64,000 bases of DNA from Pontibacter sp. E15-1 (GCF_022601975.1 NZ_JAKVIR010000003.1:1-64000); one strand, 5' to 3'. Counted from the stretch's first letter, positions 8,992 through 17,779 are shown. The notes: a model not told the origin generated them from the sequence alone. A program made the numbers and translations.

Positions 8992-10770
8992 CTACATAAA
9001 GTACTTCAGTCGCACCACTTCTTTTTCGGAGAGATAGCGCCAGTTGCTGCGCGGCAGGTCTTTCTTGATCAGGCCGGCATACTGCACGCGGTCCAGCGAT
9101 ATCACCTCATACCCGAGGTGCTCGAAGATGCGGCGCACAATGCGGTTACGGCCGATGTGGATTTCCATACCCACAAACTTGTTCGACTCACCCAATAGGG
9201 CTACATCGTCTACCTCCGCCTTGCCGTCCTCCAGCTCTACGCCTTCGGCTATTTTCTTGAAGTCCTCTTTGGTGAGGGGCTTGTCCAGCTCTACCTGGTA
9301 TATCTTTTTGATGCCGTTAGAGGGGTGTGTCAGCTTTTGGGCCAGCTCGCCGTCGTTGGTGAACAGCAACAGACCGGTTGTGTTTCGGTCGAGGCGGCCA
9401 ACGGGGAAGATGCGCTCCGTGGAGGCATTTGCCACCAGGTCCATCACCGTCTTCCGTCCTTCGGGGTCGTCTGTCGTCGTCAGGAAATCCTTTGGCTTGT
9501 TGAGCAGCACGTATACCAGCTTCTCGCGGTTCAGGATTTTCTTGCCATACTGCACGTTGTCGGTCAGCTGCACCTTAAAGCCCATCTCCTTCACTACCTC
9601 GCCGTTCACCTTTATCTCGCCTGCCTCAATCAACAGGTCCGCCTCGCGGCGCGAGCAGATACCGGCATTGGCGATAAAGCGGTTCAAACGGATAGATCCG
9701 TCGTCTTCGCCTTCCTCCTTGCGGTTTTCCTTTTTGATGCGCGGGTTATCCTTGTAATGGCTTAGGTTGTAGGTTGGCGTGGTCGGCACTTCGTTGGCGT
9801 TCTCATCAGACGGGCCGTTAGGGCGCTTGCGGTCGCTGTAGCTGCTGCTCTTTGCGCCTCTGTCGTTGCCGAAGCTGCGCTTCTCGCCATAAGATGGCTT
9901 ATTGTCACGGCTATAGGGGCGGTCTCCGCCTTCTCTGCGGTCAGCGCCAAACGGCTTTCTGTCGCCGCTCTCTCTTCTGTCATTTCCGTAAGAGCGGTTT
10001 CCATCATCCTGTCTTCTTCCGGGGCTATAGCTTCTGCGCTCTCCCTCATCGCGCCGTGGCCTGTCGTTGCCGAAAGGCCGCTTTTCGCCGCCTTCTCTTC
10101 TATCATTGCCAAAAGAACGCTCGCCTCCTTCTCTTCTGTCGCTGCCGTAAGCGCGTTTCTCTCCGCCTTCGCGTCTGTCCGGGCGGTCTGCGTTATATGG
10201 TCGGCGCTCGCCACCGTCGCGGCCCGGTCGGTTAGAGTCGAAAGAACGGCGCTCGCCGCCATCCCGTCTGTCATTCCCGAAAGAGCGTCTTTCACCACCT
10301 TCTCTTCTATCACTTCCAAAAGAGCGCTTTTCACCGCCTTCTCTTCTATCACCTCCAAAAGAGCGTCTTTCGCCGCTTTCTCTTCTGTCTGGCCTGTCAG
10401 TGCCGTATGGCTTCCTTTCTCCGTTGAAAGGCTTGCGCTCGCCATCTTCTCTTCTGTTTCCGTAAGCGCGTTGCCCGCCGCCTTCGCGTCTGTCCGGGCG
10501 GTCTGTGTTGAACGACCTGCGCTCTCCGCCTTCGCGGTTTGGTCGGTCTGAGTTAAATGAACGGCGCTCACCGCCGTCCCGTCTGCCCGCGCCGGAATCG
10601 AAGGAGCGTCGCTCGCCTCTGCCTTCCGAACGGTCGTCTTTGTCCCGCCTGTTAAATATTTTCTTGCCGTCGCGGTCGTTGTTCACCGGCCTGCCAGAAA
10701 AGTTTCTGTCAGCGCCTCTTCTGCCTTCCCCTGCGTTGCCGCGGTCAGGTCTTTCATTGTCTCTTGCCAT
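8992..10770 (-). CDS. RluB/RsuA-family 23S rRNA pseudouridine synthase with long Arg/Gly-rich extension
   Basis: A 592-residue protein in two parts. Residues 1 to about 330 are low-complexity repeats built from units such as REGGERRSFGNDR, very rich in Arg, Gly, Glu, Asp and Ser. From about residue 350 comes an ordinary RluB/RsuA enzyme: an S4 RNA-binding domain (SIRLNRFIANAGICSRREAD) and the catalytic core with the active Asp in PVGRLDRNTTGLLLFTNDG, then GRNRIVRRIFEHLGYEV. The core isomerises a uridine in the large-subunit rRNA. The disordered, charged extension probably binds RNA or drives condensation. It is unusually long here. The gene lies between scpB and coaX, an order frequent in Bacteroidota. 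Confidence 0.88.
   Translation of the reverse strand: MARDNERPDRGNAGEGRRGADRNFSGRPVNNDRDGKKIFNRRDKDDRSEGRGERRSFDSGAGRRDGGERRSFNSDRPNREGGERRSFNTDRPDRREGGGQRAYGNRREDGERKPFNGERKPYGTDRPDRRESGERRSFGGDRREGGEKRSFGSDRREGGERRSFGNDRRDGGERRSFDSNRPGRDGGERRPYNADRPDRREGGEKRAYGSDRREGGERSFGNDRREGGEKRPFGNDRPRRDEGERRSYSPGRRQDDGNRSYGNDRRESGDRKPFGADRREGGDRPYSRDNKPSYGEKRSFGNDRGAKSSSYSDRKRPNGPSDENANEVPTTPTYNLSHYKDNPRIKKENRKEEGEDDGSIRLNRFIANAGICSRREADLLIEAGEIKVNGEVVKEMGFKVQLTDNVQYGKKILNREKLVYVLLNKPKDFLTTTDDPEGRKTVMDLVANASTERIFPVGRLDRNTTGLLLFTNDGELAQKLTHPSNGIKKIYQVELDKPLTKEDFKKIAEGVELEDGKAEVDDVALLGESNKFVGMEIHIGRNRIVRRIFEHLGYEVISLDRVQYAGLIKKDLPRSNWRYLSEKEVVRLKYFM
9880..10680 (-). repeat. Degenerate tandem coding repeats (Arg/Gly-rich units)
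   Basis: Inside the pseudouridine synthase gene the DNA repeats itself every 30-40 bp with variations of the word that encodes GGERRSF or EGGEKRSFG. Plus-strand examples of the recurring core are ttctcttctatcac and ttcgcgtctgtccgg. Such repeats invite copy-number slippage between strains. Confidence 0.75.
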
Positions 10771-10868
10771 GTTACTATAGTTATGGATGCAGTATCGCTA
10801 CTGTACCTTTTGTGTGTGCAGTATTAAGGAATAAGGTTGGATTATAGTTCAAAAGGGGGCTTCACTGG

Positions 10869-11432
10869 CTAGTCGGCTGTTTGGCCGATCGTGTTTTCCT
10901 CGGTGGAGAACTCTTTCAGTTGCGGAAGGTCTTTGATGTGGTTGATGCCGAAGTAGTCCATGAACTTCTGGGACGTGCCATACAGCACCGGGCGGCCAAT
11001 GGTATCGGCCTTTCCCTTGATCTCGATCAGTTCTTTCTCCAGCAGTTTATGGACGGCGTAGTCGCATCCCACGCCGCGGATCTGCTCCATCACCGACCGG
11101 GTGACGGGCTGCTTGTAGGCAATGATGGCCAGCGTCTCTAAGGCAGACGCCGACAGTTTTTTCTTTGATTTGTGTTTGAGGTACGTGCTGATAGTGTCCT
11201 GATACGCGGGTTTGGTCAGGAACTGGTATCCGCCCCCGATGGCATAAATCTGGAAGGCGAACCCGCTTTCAGCCAGTTGCTCGTTTACCGCCTCAACTGC
11301 CTCCAGCACATCGCTCACCAGTATCTCTTCCATCCCCAGCGCTTCCTGCAGGCAGCGCTGGATTTCCTCGATGCTGATGGGTGACTGGGCACAGAAAACT
11401 AGTGCCTGAATATGGTTCTGCAGAATATTCAA
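10869..11432 (-). CDS. scpB: Segregation and condensation protein B
   Basis: ScpB is the winged-helix kleisin-associated subunit of the Smc-ScpA-ScpB condensin. The 187-residue product carries two winged-helix units. The first is around QNHIQALVFCAQSPISIEEIQRCL. The second contains the family signature LSASALETLAIIAYKQPVTRSVMEQIRGV and then IKGKADTIGRPVLYGTSQKFMDYFGI. The acidic tail after about residue 170 is normal. It lies 24 bp downstream of the DksA-like gene and 98 bp upstream of the pseudouridine synthase gene; scpB-rluB pairing is widespread in bacteria. Confidence 0.93.
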   Translation of the reverse strand: MNILQNHIQALVFCAQSPISIEEIQRCLQEALGMEEILVSDVLEAVEAVNEQLAESGFAFQIYAIGGGYQFLTKPAYQDTISTYLKHKSKKKLSASALETLAIIAYKQPVTRSVMEQIRGVGCDYAVHKLLEKELIEIKGKADTIGRPVLYGTSQKFMDYFGINHIKDLPQLKEFSTEENTIGQTAD

Positions 11433-11456
11433 GTGGTAAAGGTAAGAGTACGGGTA

Positions 11457-11846
11457 CTAATCGTTACGCTGAAGCTTGGCCTCAATAGAGTGCTGTGTGT
11501 GCGGCACGGCGCGCAGGCGCTCTTTCGGGATCAGCTTGCCTGTGACGATGCACACGCCATACGTCCCGTTCTTGATGCGGATCAGGGCGTTCTCCAACTG
11601 CTGGATGAACTTCATCTGCCGGGAGGCCAGCTGGTTTAGGCTCTCCTTCTCTGCCGTGTCTGCACCGTCTTCCAGCACTTTGGTGGGCGACGCCGTGTTG
11701 TCAGTGCCGGAATCGTTGCGGCGGCTTAGGGTCTCTTTTATAAACGTCACTTCTTTGCGCGCATTCACCAGCTTTTCCTGAATGATGCTCTCAAACTCTG
11801 CTAAATCCTCTTTGGAATAGCGCTGATTTTCTTCGTTTGTATTCAT
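11457..11846 (-). CDS. DksA/TraR-family protein lacking the zinc-finger cysteines
   Basis: A 129-residue protein with the DksA/TraR shape. A helical coiled-coil N-terminal half (SKEDLAEFESIIQEKL, ASRQMKFIQQLENALIRIKNGTYGVC) is followed by the short C-terminal finger region (GVCIVTGKLIPKERLRAVPHTQHSIEAK). In zinc-type DksA the finger has four Cys in two CxxC pairs. Here only the first Cys remains; the other positions are Gly, Pro and His or Gln. The fold is therefore probably zinc-free, as in DksA2-type proteins. The family binds the RNA polymerase secondary channel and modulates initiation; that this one does so is inferred. It is first in a run with scpB 24 bp downstream. Confidence 0.82.
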   Translation of the reverse strand: MNTNEENQRYSKEDLAEFESIIQEKLVNARKEVTFIKETLSRRNDSGTDNTASPTKVLEDGADTAEKESLNQLASRQMKFIQQLENALIRIKNGTYGVCIVTGKLIPKERLRAVPHTQHSIEAKLQRND

Positions 11847-12210
11847 TTCACTGAATTAGAACTTGTTATAGCTTAACCTCTGAAAATAATGGCCTAACTA
11901 ACTACATTACACTCTAGGGGTATAGGCGCATAACAGAAGCAAACCGGTTTTAGTTTAAATCGCTATATATACCCGCTTAAATCTTCAGCTCAAACTACCG
12001 CCAGGGGGGTAGTATAAAGTCTAAATTTCGTGCAAAAATAGCAGTAATATCCATACTTTGCTACCGGTACGTAATATTTAACAAATTAATCTTCGGTATA
12101 ATTGCCTCACCATCTGCCGCATAATAAACCTTTGCCGTAGGCAGGTTCTGGAACGGATGTTGCTCTACCGGCCACGCATACTGTTTTGCCACTTTTAAGA
12201 TACCAAACCG
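11847..12210. other. Intergenic divergent region, no gene seen
   Basis: An AT-rich 364-bp spacer between the DksA-like gene (minus) and the DUF3575 gene (plus) must hold promoters for both. A short hairpin (CTACC...GGTAG near 11995-12012) and a TACTTTGC word near 12055 are visible. I found no coding frame with family character. Confidence 0.4.
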
Positions 12211-12816
12211 ATGAAAAGACTCGCCTTGACGGCCTTATTTACCCTTCTGCTTGCTGTTGTGGCCGTAGCGCCTGCCAGCGCACAGGCACAGCGCAGGTCC
12301 ACCTCTGCCACCCCCGACCGCAGCACCGTCCTGAAGGTGAACGTGCTCAGCCCGTTTGTGCTCACGGCCTCCGGCTTTTTGGAGCACGCTTTCAGTCCTA
12401 ACATCAGCGCGCAGCTGGGGGCTTTTACCACAGGAGCCTCGATAAAGGACGTGGATTTCAAAGGGTATGGATTTACACCGGAGATCCGCTACTATATTTC
12501 GGACAACGCCCCAAGCGGCTTTTATGTAGCCGGGTATGGCCGTGTGCTGAACTACAAGCTGACCGTGGAGGACAAGGAGAAAGGGGAAACCTACGAGGCA
12601 ACCTATAAGCCTATCGGGGCCGGTGTGGCTGCCGGTAACCAGTTTATCTTCAACAACGGTATTTCCGTTGACCTGTTCCTCGGGGTAGGCGTGAACGGCG
12701 GCAGTCTGAACATTAAAACGGGCACAAACGACGACTTTGACCGTGGCCTCCTGGATTATGTGCTGGGCAGCGGCGTCAGGTTCAGACCCGGCCTGACGGT
12801 GGGCTACAGCTTTTAG
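12211..12816 (+). CDS. DUF3575-type outer-membrane protein
   Basis: A 201-residue protein with a clear signal peptide (LLLAVVAVAPASAQAQ), then a small beta-barrel of the DUF3575 type: LKVNVLSPFVLTASGFLEHAF, FTPEIRYYISD, GFYVAGYGRVLNY, GVAAGNQFIFNNGISVDLFLGVGVNG, and a terminal strand ending LTVGYSF. A C-terminal aromatic residue is usual for outer-membrane barrels. The function is unknown; the family is common in Bacteroidota. It stands alone, with a strong terminator at 12841-12886. Confidence 0.8.
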   Translation: MKRLALTALFTLLLAVVAVAPASAQAQRRSTSATPDRSTVLKVNVLSPFVLTASGFLEHAFSPNISAQLGAFTTGASIKDVDFKGYGFTPEIRYYISDNAPSGFYVAGYGRVLNYKLTVEDKEKGETYEATYKPIGAGVAAGNQFIFNNGISVDLFLGVGVNGGSLNIKTGTNDDFDRGLLDYVLGSGVRFRPGLTVGYSF

Positions 12817-12840
12817 GCTACTGCTATACCCTTTGCACAA

Positions 12841-12886
12841 AAACAGGAGCGCCCCAGTTCTTAAGTGAACTGGGGCGCTCCTGTTT
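12841..12886 (+). terminator. Rho-independent terminator with a 20-bp perfect stem
   Basis: Left arm 12841-12860 and right arm 12867-12886 pair perfectly over 20 bp around a 6-base loop, followed by TTTTTAT. It lies 25 bp past the DUF3575 stop codon. Confidence 0.88.
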
Positions 12887-13242
12887 TTATACATACGTGA
12901 AATCGGGAATATAGCGGTTATCTCAAAACTTATACAGCCTTATTCCATAGCCTGCTTTGCGCTCCACGCCTGGGGTAGGGGCCCTTCTTAAGCTGGGGCG
13001 CGTTTTCCCGCTCGGCACTGTGTACATTTCCTGCCTAACGGCTGCCACTGACGTGGCACCGGAAATATACAAGGTGCCTCTCGGAAAAACTGGGAATCAT
13101 TTTGCCTTGTTCTGACAGTAGATTACAATCAATGGCTTGAAACTTCATTTTGAAGTTTTTTAAACTACAGTAATTTCCAAGTTTACTTTATACATGGTAA
13201 TCCGTAGCGGCAAGCTCGCCGTTATCCGACTACTTTATACCC
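12887..13242. other. Intergenic convergent region, no gene seen
   Basis: About 350 bp between the DUF3575 gene and ribH, which converge. The second half is AT-rich (a doubled TGAAACTTCATTTTGAAGTTTTT-like hairpin near 13137-13162). That may terminate ribH transcription, but I see no clean terminator and no gene. Confidence 0.35.
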
Positions 13243-13719
13243 TTAGAAGCTCAGCATCCGGATAACGGCTGCCGCGGCCTCCACGCCTTTGTTGCCGTGC
13301 TTGCCGCCAGCTCTGTCCAGCGCCTGCTCCAGGGTATTGGTGGTCACCAGGCCAAAGGACACTGGCTTGTTATACTTCATAGACACGTGCGTAATGCCCT
13401 GTGCCACGGCATTGTTAATATAATCGTCGTGCTTGGTATCACCCCGAATCACGACGCCAATCGTGATGACAGCATCAATTTCCTCCTGCTGGGCCAGAAA
13501 CTGGGCTCCGAGGGTAAGCTCGAAGCTGCCCGGCACGGTGTTCACAAAAATGTTCTCTTTGGCTGCGCCGTGCTGCAGCAGCGTGTCTACCGCCCCCTGG
13601 CACAACGTGCCGGTAATGTCATCGTGCCATTCAGACACAACAATCCCAAACTTCTTCTCCGAGATGTCCGGGAATTTATCCTGATTATACTCGCTCAGGT
13701 TTTTTAGTGATGTCGCCAT
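13243..13719 (-). CDS. ribH: 6,7-dimethyl-8-ribityllumazine synthase
   Basis: RibH condenses the pyrimidinedione and dihydroxybutanone phosphate to lumazine, the penultimate step of riboflavin synthesis. The 158-residue product shows all landmarks: VSEWHDDITGTLCQGA, the GSFELTLGAQFLA substrate loop, GVVIRGDTKHDDYIN with the catalytic His, SFGLVTTNTLEQALDRAGGKHGNKG near the C-terminus. The length is typical of the 60-mer-forming enzyme. It is downstream of the TPR anchor gene (terminator between them), and no FMN riboswitch is evident in its short upstream region. Confidence 0.95.
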   Translation of the reverse strand: MATSLKNLSEYNQDKFPDISEKKFGIVVSEWHDDITGTLCQGAVDTLLQHGAAKENIFVNTVPGSFELTLGAQFLAQQEEIDAVITIGVVIRGDTKHDDYINNAVAQGITHVSMKYNKPVSFGLVTTNTLEQALDRAGGKHGNKGVEAAAAVIRMLSF

Positions 13720-13838
13720 GCTGGTTTGTTATTCGTTGCTCGTTATTCGTTTTTCGATAGATCCGGTTGACGTGTGCTACGGCAAATGGCCGCATGTAAA
13801 GCGTGCCACCGGGGTATACCCGCTGCACCCCGCCAATA

Positions 13839-13873
13839 AAAAAGCGCTTCTGCCTGATAGGGCAAAAGCGCTT
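13839..13873 (-). terminator. Rho-independent terminator after the TPR anchor gene
   Basis: Arms 13842-13854 and 13861-13873 form a 13-bp stem with one mismatch and a 6-base loop; the minus-strand reading ends in TTTTTTA. It terminates the gene at 13895-14614. Confidence 0.8.
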
Positions 13874-13894
13874 CTGTATAAGACGTTCGTCTGG

Positions 13895-14614
13895 TTATTC
13901 TGCCTGCTTGCCGCCTGCCTGTGCCTCGGCGTAAGCCTTGTATTTCTTGGCGTCGGTCACTTCGGCTGAGGTAACGTAGTCGGTGATGATTTTGCCATAC
14001 ATCTCGGCCGCCGACGCGAAGTCATTGTCCGTTTCGTAAGCAACACCCGCTTTCATCAGGTACTGTGGCGAAAAGTAAGGGTTGGCGTTGTGGTTTGCCG
14101 CTTTCACATACATGTCGGCTGCTTCCTTGTTTTTGCCTTGCTCCAGCAACGCATCGCCTGTCAGGCTGTAGGCACGTGCCTGCAGCAGGTAGTCGTCCGA
14201 CTCAAACTCTTTCAGATGGTCTGCAGCAGCGGCAAAGTCGCCTTGCTTCAGCAGGGCCACGCCAGCGTAGAAGTTAGCCAGGTTGCCTGCGTCTGTCCCG
14301 CTGTACTTGTCCGCGATCTGAAGCAAGCCTTCGTACTGTCCGTCACCGTTCAGGGCTTTGCCCAGGGAGTCGGCCTCGAAATAGTAAACGGCCTGGAACA
14401 TGGCCTGCTGCGCCTCCTGGTTCTGCGTGTTGCGGTAGTTGTAATACAGGAACCCACCCACAACAATAGCAGCGATCAGGGCGAACACACCGAGCAGTTT
14501 CGACTTGTTTTTCTTTACAAAGTCCTCTGAGTGCGCCAGGCGTTCTGCCAATGCATCAGGACTTTCAACCAGTTCTTCAAACTCGCTGTGCTTCTTTACT
14601 GTTTCTTTTGCCAT
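13895..14614 (-). CDS. Membrane-anchored TPR protein (YfgM-like)
   Basis: A 239-residue protein. It has a charged cytoplasmic start, one transmembrane helix at about residues 41-60 (LLGVFALIAAIVVGGFLYYNY), then periplasmic TPR repeats (GNLANFYAGVALLKQGDFAAAADHL, AYSLTGDALLEQGKNKEAADMYVKAA, YLMKAGVAYETDNDFASAAEMYGKI). The topology matches YfgM, an inner-membrane partner of PpiD at the Sec translocon in E. coli; that link is an inference. In Bacteroidota this protein is often next to ribH, as here. Confidence 0.82.
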   Translation of the reverse strand: MAKETVKKHSEFEELVESPDALAERLAHSEDFVKKNKSKLLGVFALIAAIVVGGFLYYNYRNTQNQEAQQAMFQAVYYFEADSLGKALNGDGQYEGLLQIADKYSGTDAGNLANFYAGVALLKQGDFAAAADHLKEFESDDYLLQARAYSLTGDALLEQGKNKEAADMYVKAANHNANPYFSPQYLMKAGVAYETDNDFASAAEMYGKIITDYVTSAEVTDAKKYKAYAEAQAGGKQAE

Positions 14615-14731
14615 TAGAATGATGAAATAATAAATTCAAAATTAGGAATTAAAAACTGTTTTAGACAACATTCCTAATGCCTGAACATCAAAATAATAAT
14701 TTATAATTCCTGATTCCGAAATAATTGTGTC

Positions 14732-15778
14732 TTAGTCCATTATGTATGGATAGTCCTTCTCGACGTAGATGTCTGTGTATAGCTCAGACGCCTCCGGGTA
14801 TGGAGAGTCTTCGGCGAACTGCACAGCCTCTGCCACACGCTGCTTTATTTTGTCGTCGATTTGTTCCAGTTCCTCTTCGGAGGCCCACTTGTTTTCCAGG
14901 ATGGTGGCTTTCACTGACTCAATCGGGTCTTTGCCTTTGTAGTCTTCCAGCTCCTCTTTGGTTCTGTACTTGGCAGGGTCAGACATGGAGTGGCCTTTGT
15001 AGCGGTATGTCCTGAATTCCAGCAGCGTAGGGCCCTCGCCGGCGCGCGCGCGCTCAGCGGCTCTGGCCACGGCCTCATGCACATCCTCTACGCTCATGGC
15101 GTTCACCGGCTCCGAGGGCATGTCGTAGGCCTCGCCCAGGGTATACAGGTCGGTTACGTTAGAGGTGCGCTGGACCGAGGTACCCATTGCGTAGCCGTTG
15201 TTCTCAATCACGAAGATCACGGGCAACTTCCAGAGCATGGCCATGTTCAGGGCCTCGTGGAACGCCCCCTGGCGCACCGCGCCGTCGCCCATCGAGCACA
15301 CGCATAGGTTGCCGGTTTTGTTATACTTCTCGGCAAAGGCAATGCCTGCGCCCATCGGTATCTGGGCACCCACAATGCCGTGGCCGCCTATAAAGTTTAC
15401 TTCCTTGTCGAAGATGTGCATCGAACCGCCCTTGCCTTTGGAGCAGCCAGTGGACTTGGCGAACAACTCGGCCATCACGGCGCCGGGGTCGGTGCCCAAT
15501 GCCAGCGGATGCGCGTGGTCGCGGTAGGCCGTGATCCACTTGTCGTCTTTGGTGAGCGCGCTCACGGCACCGGCGGCGCACGCCTCCTGCCCGATGTACA
15601 GGTGGCAGAAGCCCTTTATCTTCTGTTGGCCATATAGCTGACCGGCTTTTTCCTCGAAGCGGCGCATGAGTTTCATTTGCTCATACCACGTCATGTAGGT
15701 TTCCTTTGAAAACTTTGGCTCAGCCTGTACCTTTGCTTTCGGGGCCTTTCCTTTTGCCTTTTCTTTCGTATCAGCCAT
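14732..15778 (-). CDS. pdhA: Pyruvate dehydrogenase E1 component, alpha subunit
   Basis: The 348-residue alpha chain of the heterotetrameric E1 decarboxylates pyruvate with thiamine diphosphate and feeds the E2 lipoyl arm. Motifs: GFCHLYIGQEACAAGAVSAL, the YRDHAHPLALG loop, and the thiamine-diphosphate motif beginning GDGAVRQGAFHEALNMA and ending VIENN. The phosphorylation-loop equivalent YRYKGHSMSDP also lies in place. The first 25 residues are a Lys/Ala-rich tail. The beta subunit is not adjacent, so it must be encoded elsewhere. A TATATTTG promoter box lies at 15852-15859. Confidence 0.93.
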   Translation of the reverse strand: MADTKEKAKGKAPKAKVQAEPKFSKETYMTWYEQMKLMRRFEEKAGQLYGQQKIKGFCHLYIGQEACAAGAVSALTKDDKWITAYRDHAHPLALGTDPGAVMAELFAKSTGCSKGKGGSMHIFDKEVNFIGGHGIVGAQIPMGAGIAFAEKYNKTGNLCVCSMGDGAVRQGAFHEALNMAMLWKLPVIFVIENNGYAMGTSVQRTSNVTDLYTLGEAYDMPSEPVNAMSVEDVHEAVARAAERARAGEGPTLLEFRTYRYKGHSMSDPAKYRTKEELEDYKGKDPIESVKATILENKWASEEELEQIDDKIKQRVAEAVQFAEDSPYPEASELYTDIYVEKDYPYIMD

Positions 15779-15851
15779 ATGTGTTCGTCTATGCGTTATC
15801 TTAAATATTCATTAGCTACCCTCGGGCAGGTTTAACTCTCTTGAATTACGG

Positions 15852-15859
15852 CAAATATA
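15852..15859 (-). promoter_or_regulatory. Candidate promoter -7 box (TATATTTG) for pdhA
   Basis: The minus strand reads TATATTTG, a full match to the Bacteroidota TAnnTTTG consensus, 73 bp upstream of the pdhA start. No clear TTTG -33 box was seen. Confidence 0.4.
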
Positions 15860-15916
15860 AGCCGCTAAAAGAATTAGCTTGCGAAATTAAGGAAAAAGAT
15901 ATCAAAGTAGAAACGA

Positions 15917-17023
15917 ATGCTCCTCGAAAATATAAGTTTGCTGTTTTTCAAGAACTATGACGAGGCCGCTGTCAGCTTTTCGGAGCATATCAACTGTTTT
16001 ATAGGCGACAACGGCAGCGGCAAGACCAATCTGCTGGACGCCATCTACTATCTTTCCATCACCAAAAGCGCTTTTCCGGGCACCGAGTTGCAGAGCATCA
16101 AGCAGGGAGAGGATTTTTTCATGGTGAAAGGCCGCTTCGATGTGGAGGGCAAAAAGCACACGGTGCAGGTCAGCCTAAAGCAGGGCCAGAAAAAGACGGT
16201 CACACACAACAAGGCGCTCTACGACAAAATAAGCGACCATATCGGGCGGTTTCCGGTGGTGCTCATCTCACCCTACGACACTGACCTGATCCGGGAGGGC
16301 AGCGAGGAGCGCCGCAAATACGTTGACAGCCTGATCTCACAGCTGCACCACCCCTACCTGGAGCAGCTGATACAGTATAATTATACCCTGAAACAGCGCA
16401 ACTCGCTGCTGAAGCAGTTTGCCGAGCGCCGCTACTACGACCGCGATTACCTGCACATCCTGAACGAGCAGCTGGTGCCGCCGGGCGAGCAGCTGGCGCT
16501 GGAGCGGCAGAAGTTTCTACAGGAGTTTGTGCCCATCTTCCAAAAACACTACCGCCATATATCCGAGAGCCACGAGGAGGTGAGCCTGACCTACAAAAGT
16601 CAGCTACCGGGCGCCGATTTTGCCACCCTGTTGCTGCAGGCCGAGCGCAAGGACCTGGCCCTGCAGCGCACCACCGTGGGCCCGCACAAAGACGATTTCG
16701 TGTTTCTGATGGACGGCAACCCCGTGAAAAGCTTCGGCTCGCAGGGCCAGCAGAAAAGCTTTGTCATTGCCCTGAAGCTGGCGCACTTCGAGGTGATTGC
16801 CGAGCGGCAGCATCACAAGCCCCTCCTGCTGCTGGACGATATCTTCGACCGCCTTGACGAGAAGCGCATCACGCAGCTCATGCAGATGGTGGCCGCCCAT
16901 ACCTTCGGCCAGATATTTTTAACAGATACCCACCTCGAGCGCACCGACAAAATACTCGCCGGCCTCTCAGAAAGTATCCGTAGATTTGAGGTGAAGGAGG
17001 GGGCGGTGAAGGTGATTGGGTGA
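15917..17023 (+). CDS. recF: DNA replication and repair protein RecF
   Basis: RecF is an SMC-like ATPase that loads RecA at single-strand gaps with RecO and RecR. The 368-residue product has Walker A in FIGDNGSGKTNLLDAIYYL (about 31-48), the ABC signature region KSFGSQGQQKSFVIALKLA (about 275-293) and Walker B in LLLLDDIFDRLDEKR (about 303-317). The length is typical. It is divergent from pdhA. In many Bacteroidota recF is followed directly by a DUF721 gene; here about 1.5 kb of AT-rich accessory DNA intervenes. Confidence 0.95.
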   Translation: MLLENISLLFFKNYDEAAVSFSEHINCFIGDNGSGKTNLLDAIYYLSITKSAFPGTELQSIKQGEDFFMVKGRFDVEGKKHTVQVSLKQGQKKTVTHNKALYDKISDHIGRFPVVLISPYDTDLIREGSEERRKYVDSLISQLHHPYLEQLIQYNYTLKQRNSLLKQFAERRYYDRDYLHILNEQLVPPGEQLALERQKFLQEFVPIFQKHYRHISESHEEVSLTYKSQLPGADFATLLLQAERKDLALQRTTVGPHKDDFVFLMDGNPVKSFGSQGQQKSFVIALKLAHFEVIAERQHHKPLLLLDDIFDRLDEKRITQLMQMVAAHTFGQIFLTDTHLERTDKILAGLSESIRRFEVKEGAVKVIG

Positions 17024-17098
17024 AGGAAACGCCTCTCTAACGTTCATTTTTTTATTATATTGACATCGAAATTGACGCGATAAAATAGCCCTTAAAAA

Positions 17099-17587
17099 AT
17101 GAATAGATTTTTAATTGCTCTGATCTTTCTTTTTGTTGTCTCTCTTGATCTTCATTCACAATCAGTTAGTAAAAGAATTGATATAGAAAAGGTATTCGCA
17201 GGACATCGATTCTCTCAGGATGGGCACAAACTTTCCGCAGATGAAATGGTAATGCTCATGAGGGAAAATAAGGAGGCCTATGCAATAATGAGAGCTGCAA
17301 AATCAACTAGTACTATTGCTTCAATTTTAGGAGGAGCCGGTGGATTCTTGATAGGGTATCCTGTGGGGTCACATATTGCCGGTGGTGAACCAAACTGGGC
17401 AATGGCTGGAATTGGTGCAGGATTGTTTGTAGTTTCCATACCCATCTCGATAAAGTTCAACAGGCTATCGAAAAATGCTGTTGACCTATATAACGCTGGG
17501 CTTTATGAAGCGAAACTTCGACAAGGTAAGACTGAATTCCTATTAGGCTCAACTACAAACGGGCATGGTGTAGCCTTGAACTTTTGA
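17099..17587 (+). CDS. Unknown secreted/membrane protein, AT-rich
   Basis: A 162-residue protein with a signal peptide (FLIALIFLFVVSLDLHSQS). A glycine-rich hydrophobic hairpin follows in the middle (SIASILGGAGGFLIGYPVGSHIAGG in parts, then MAGIGAGLFVVSIPISIKFN), resembling two membrane or glycine-zipper segments. The C-terminal part (LYEAKLRQGKTEFLLGSTTNGHGVALNF) looks like an outer-face strand. I recognise no named family. Composition is clearly more AT-rich than recF before it. It belongs to the accessory stretch between recF and the DUF721 gene. Confidence 0.7.
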   Translation: MNRFLIALIFLFVVSLDLHSQSVSKRIDIEKVFAGHRFSQDGHKLSADEMVMLMRENKEAYAIMRAAKSTSTIASILGGAGGFLIGYPVGSHIAGGEPNWAMAGIGAGLFVVSIPISIKFNRLSKNAVDLYNAGLYEAKLRQGKTEFLLGSTTNGHGVALNF

Positions 17588-17779
17588 CTCCTTGGTACCC
17601 TAGCATAGACATAACAAGAGTGTTTATATGGTAGGAAAACAAGTAGCTAACGTAATACTTAGGGTAAATCAAGTAATCATGCAACCGGATATATTCTGTA
17701 TTGAGCAGAAAGAAGTGCCCATTTCTCCTTCCTGCTTTCGTTAATAGATATTTGCCTGTTTGCGTTTATTCCTCCACTC

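Noticed and set aside
9762..10571. A 269-codon minus-strand frame and several plus-strand frames over the Arg/Gly repeats
   Set aside because: They are alternate-frame readings of the repetitive pseudouridine synthase extension; the codon bias of repeats keeps all frames open.
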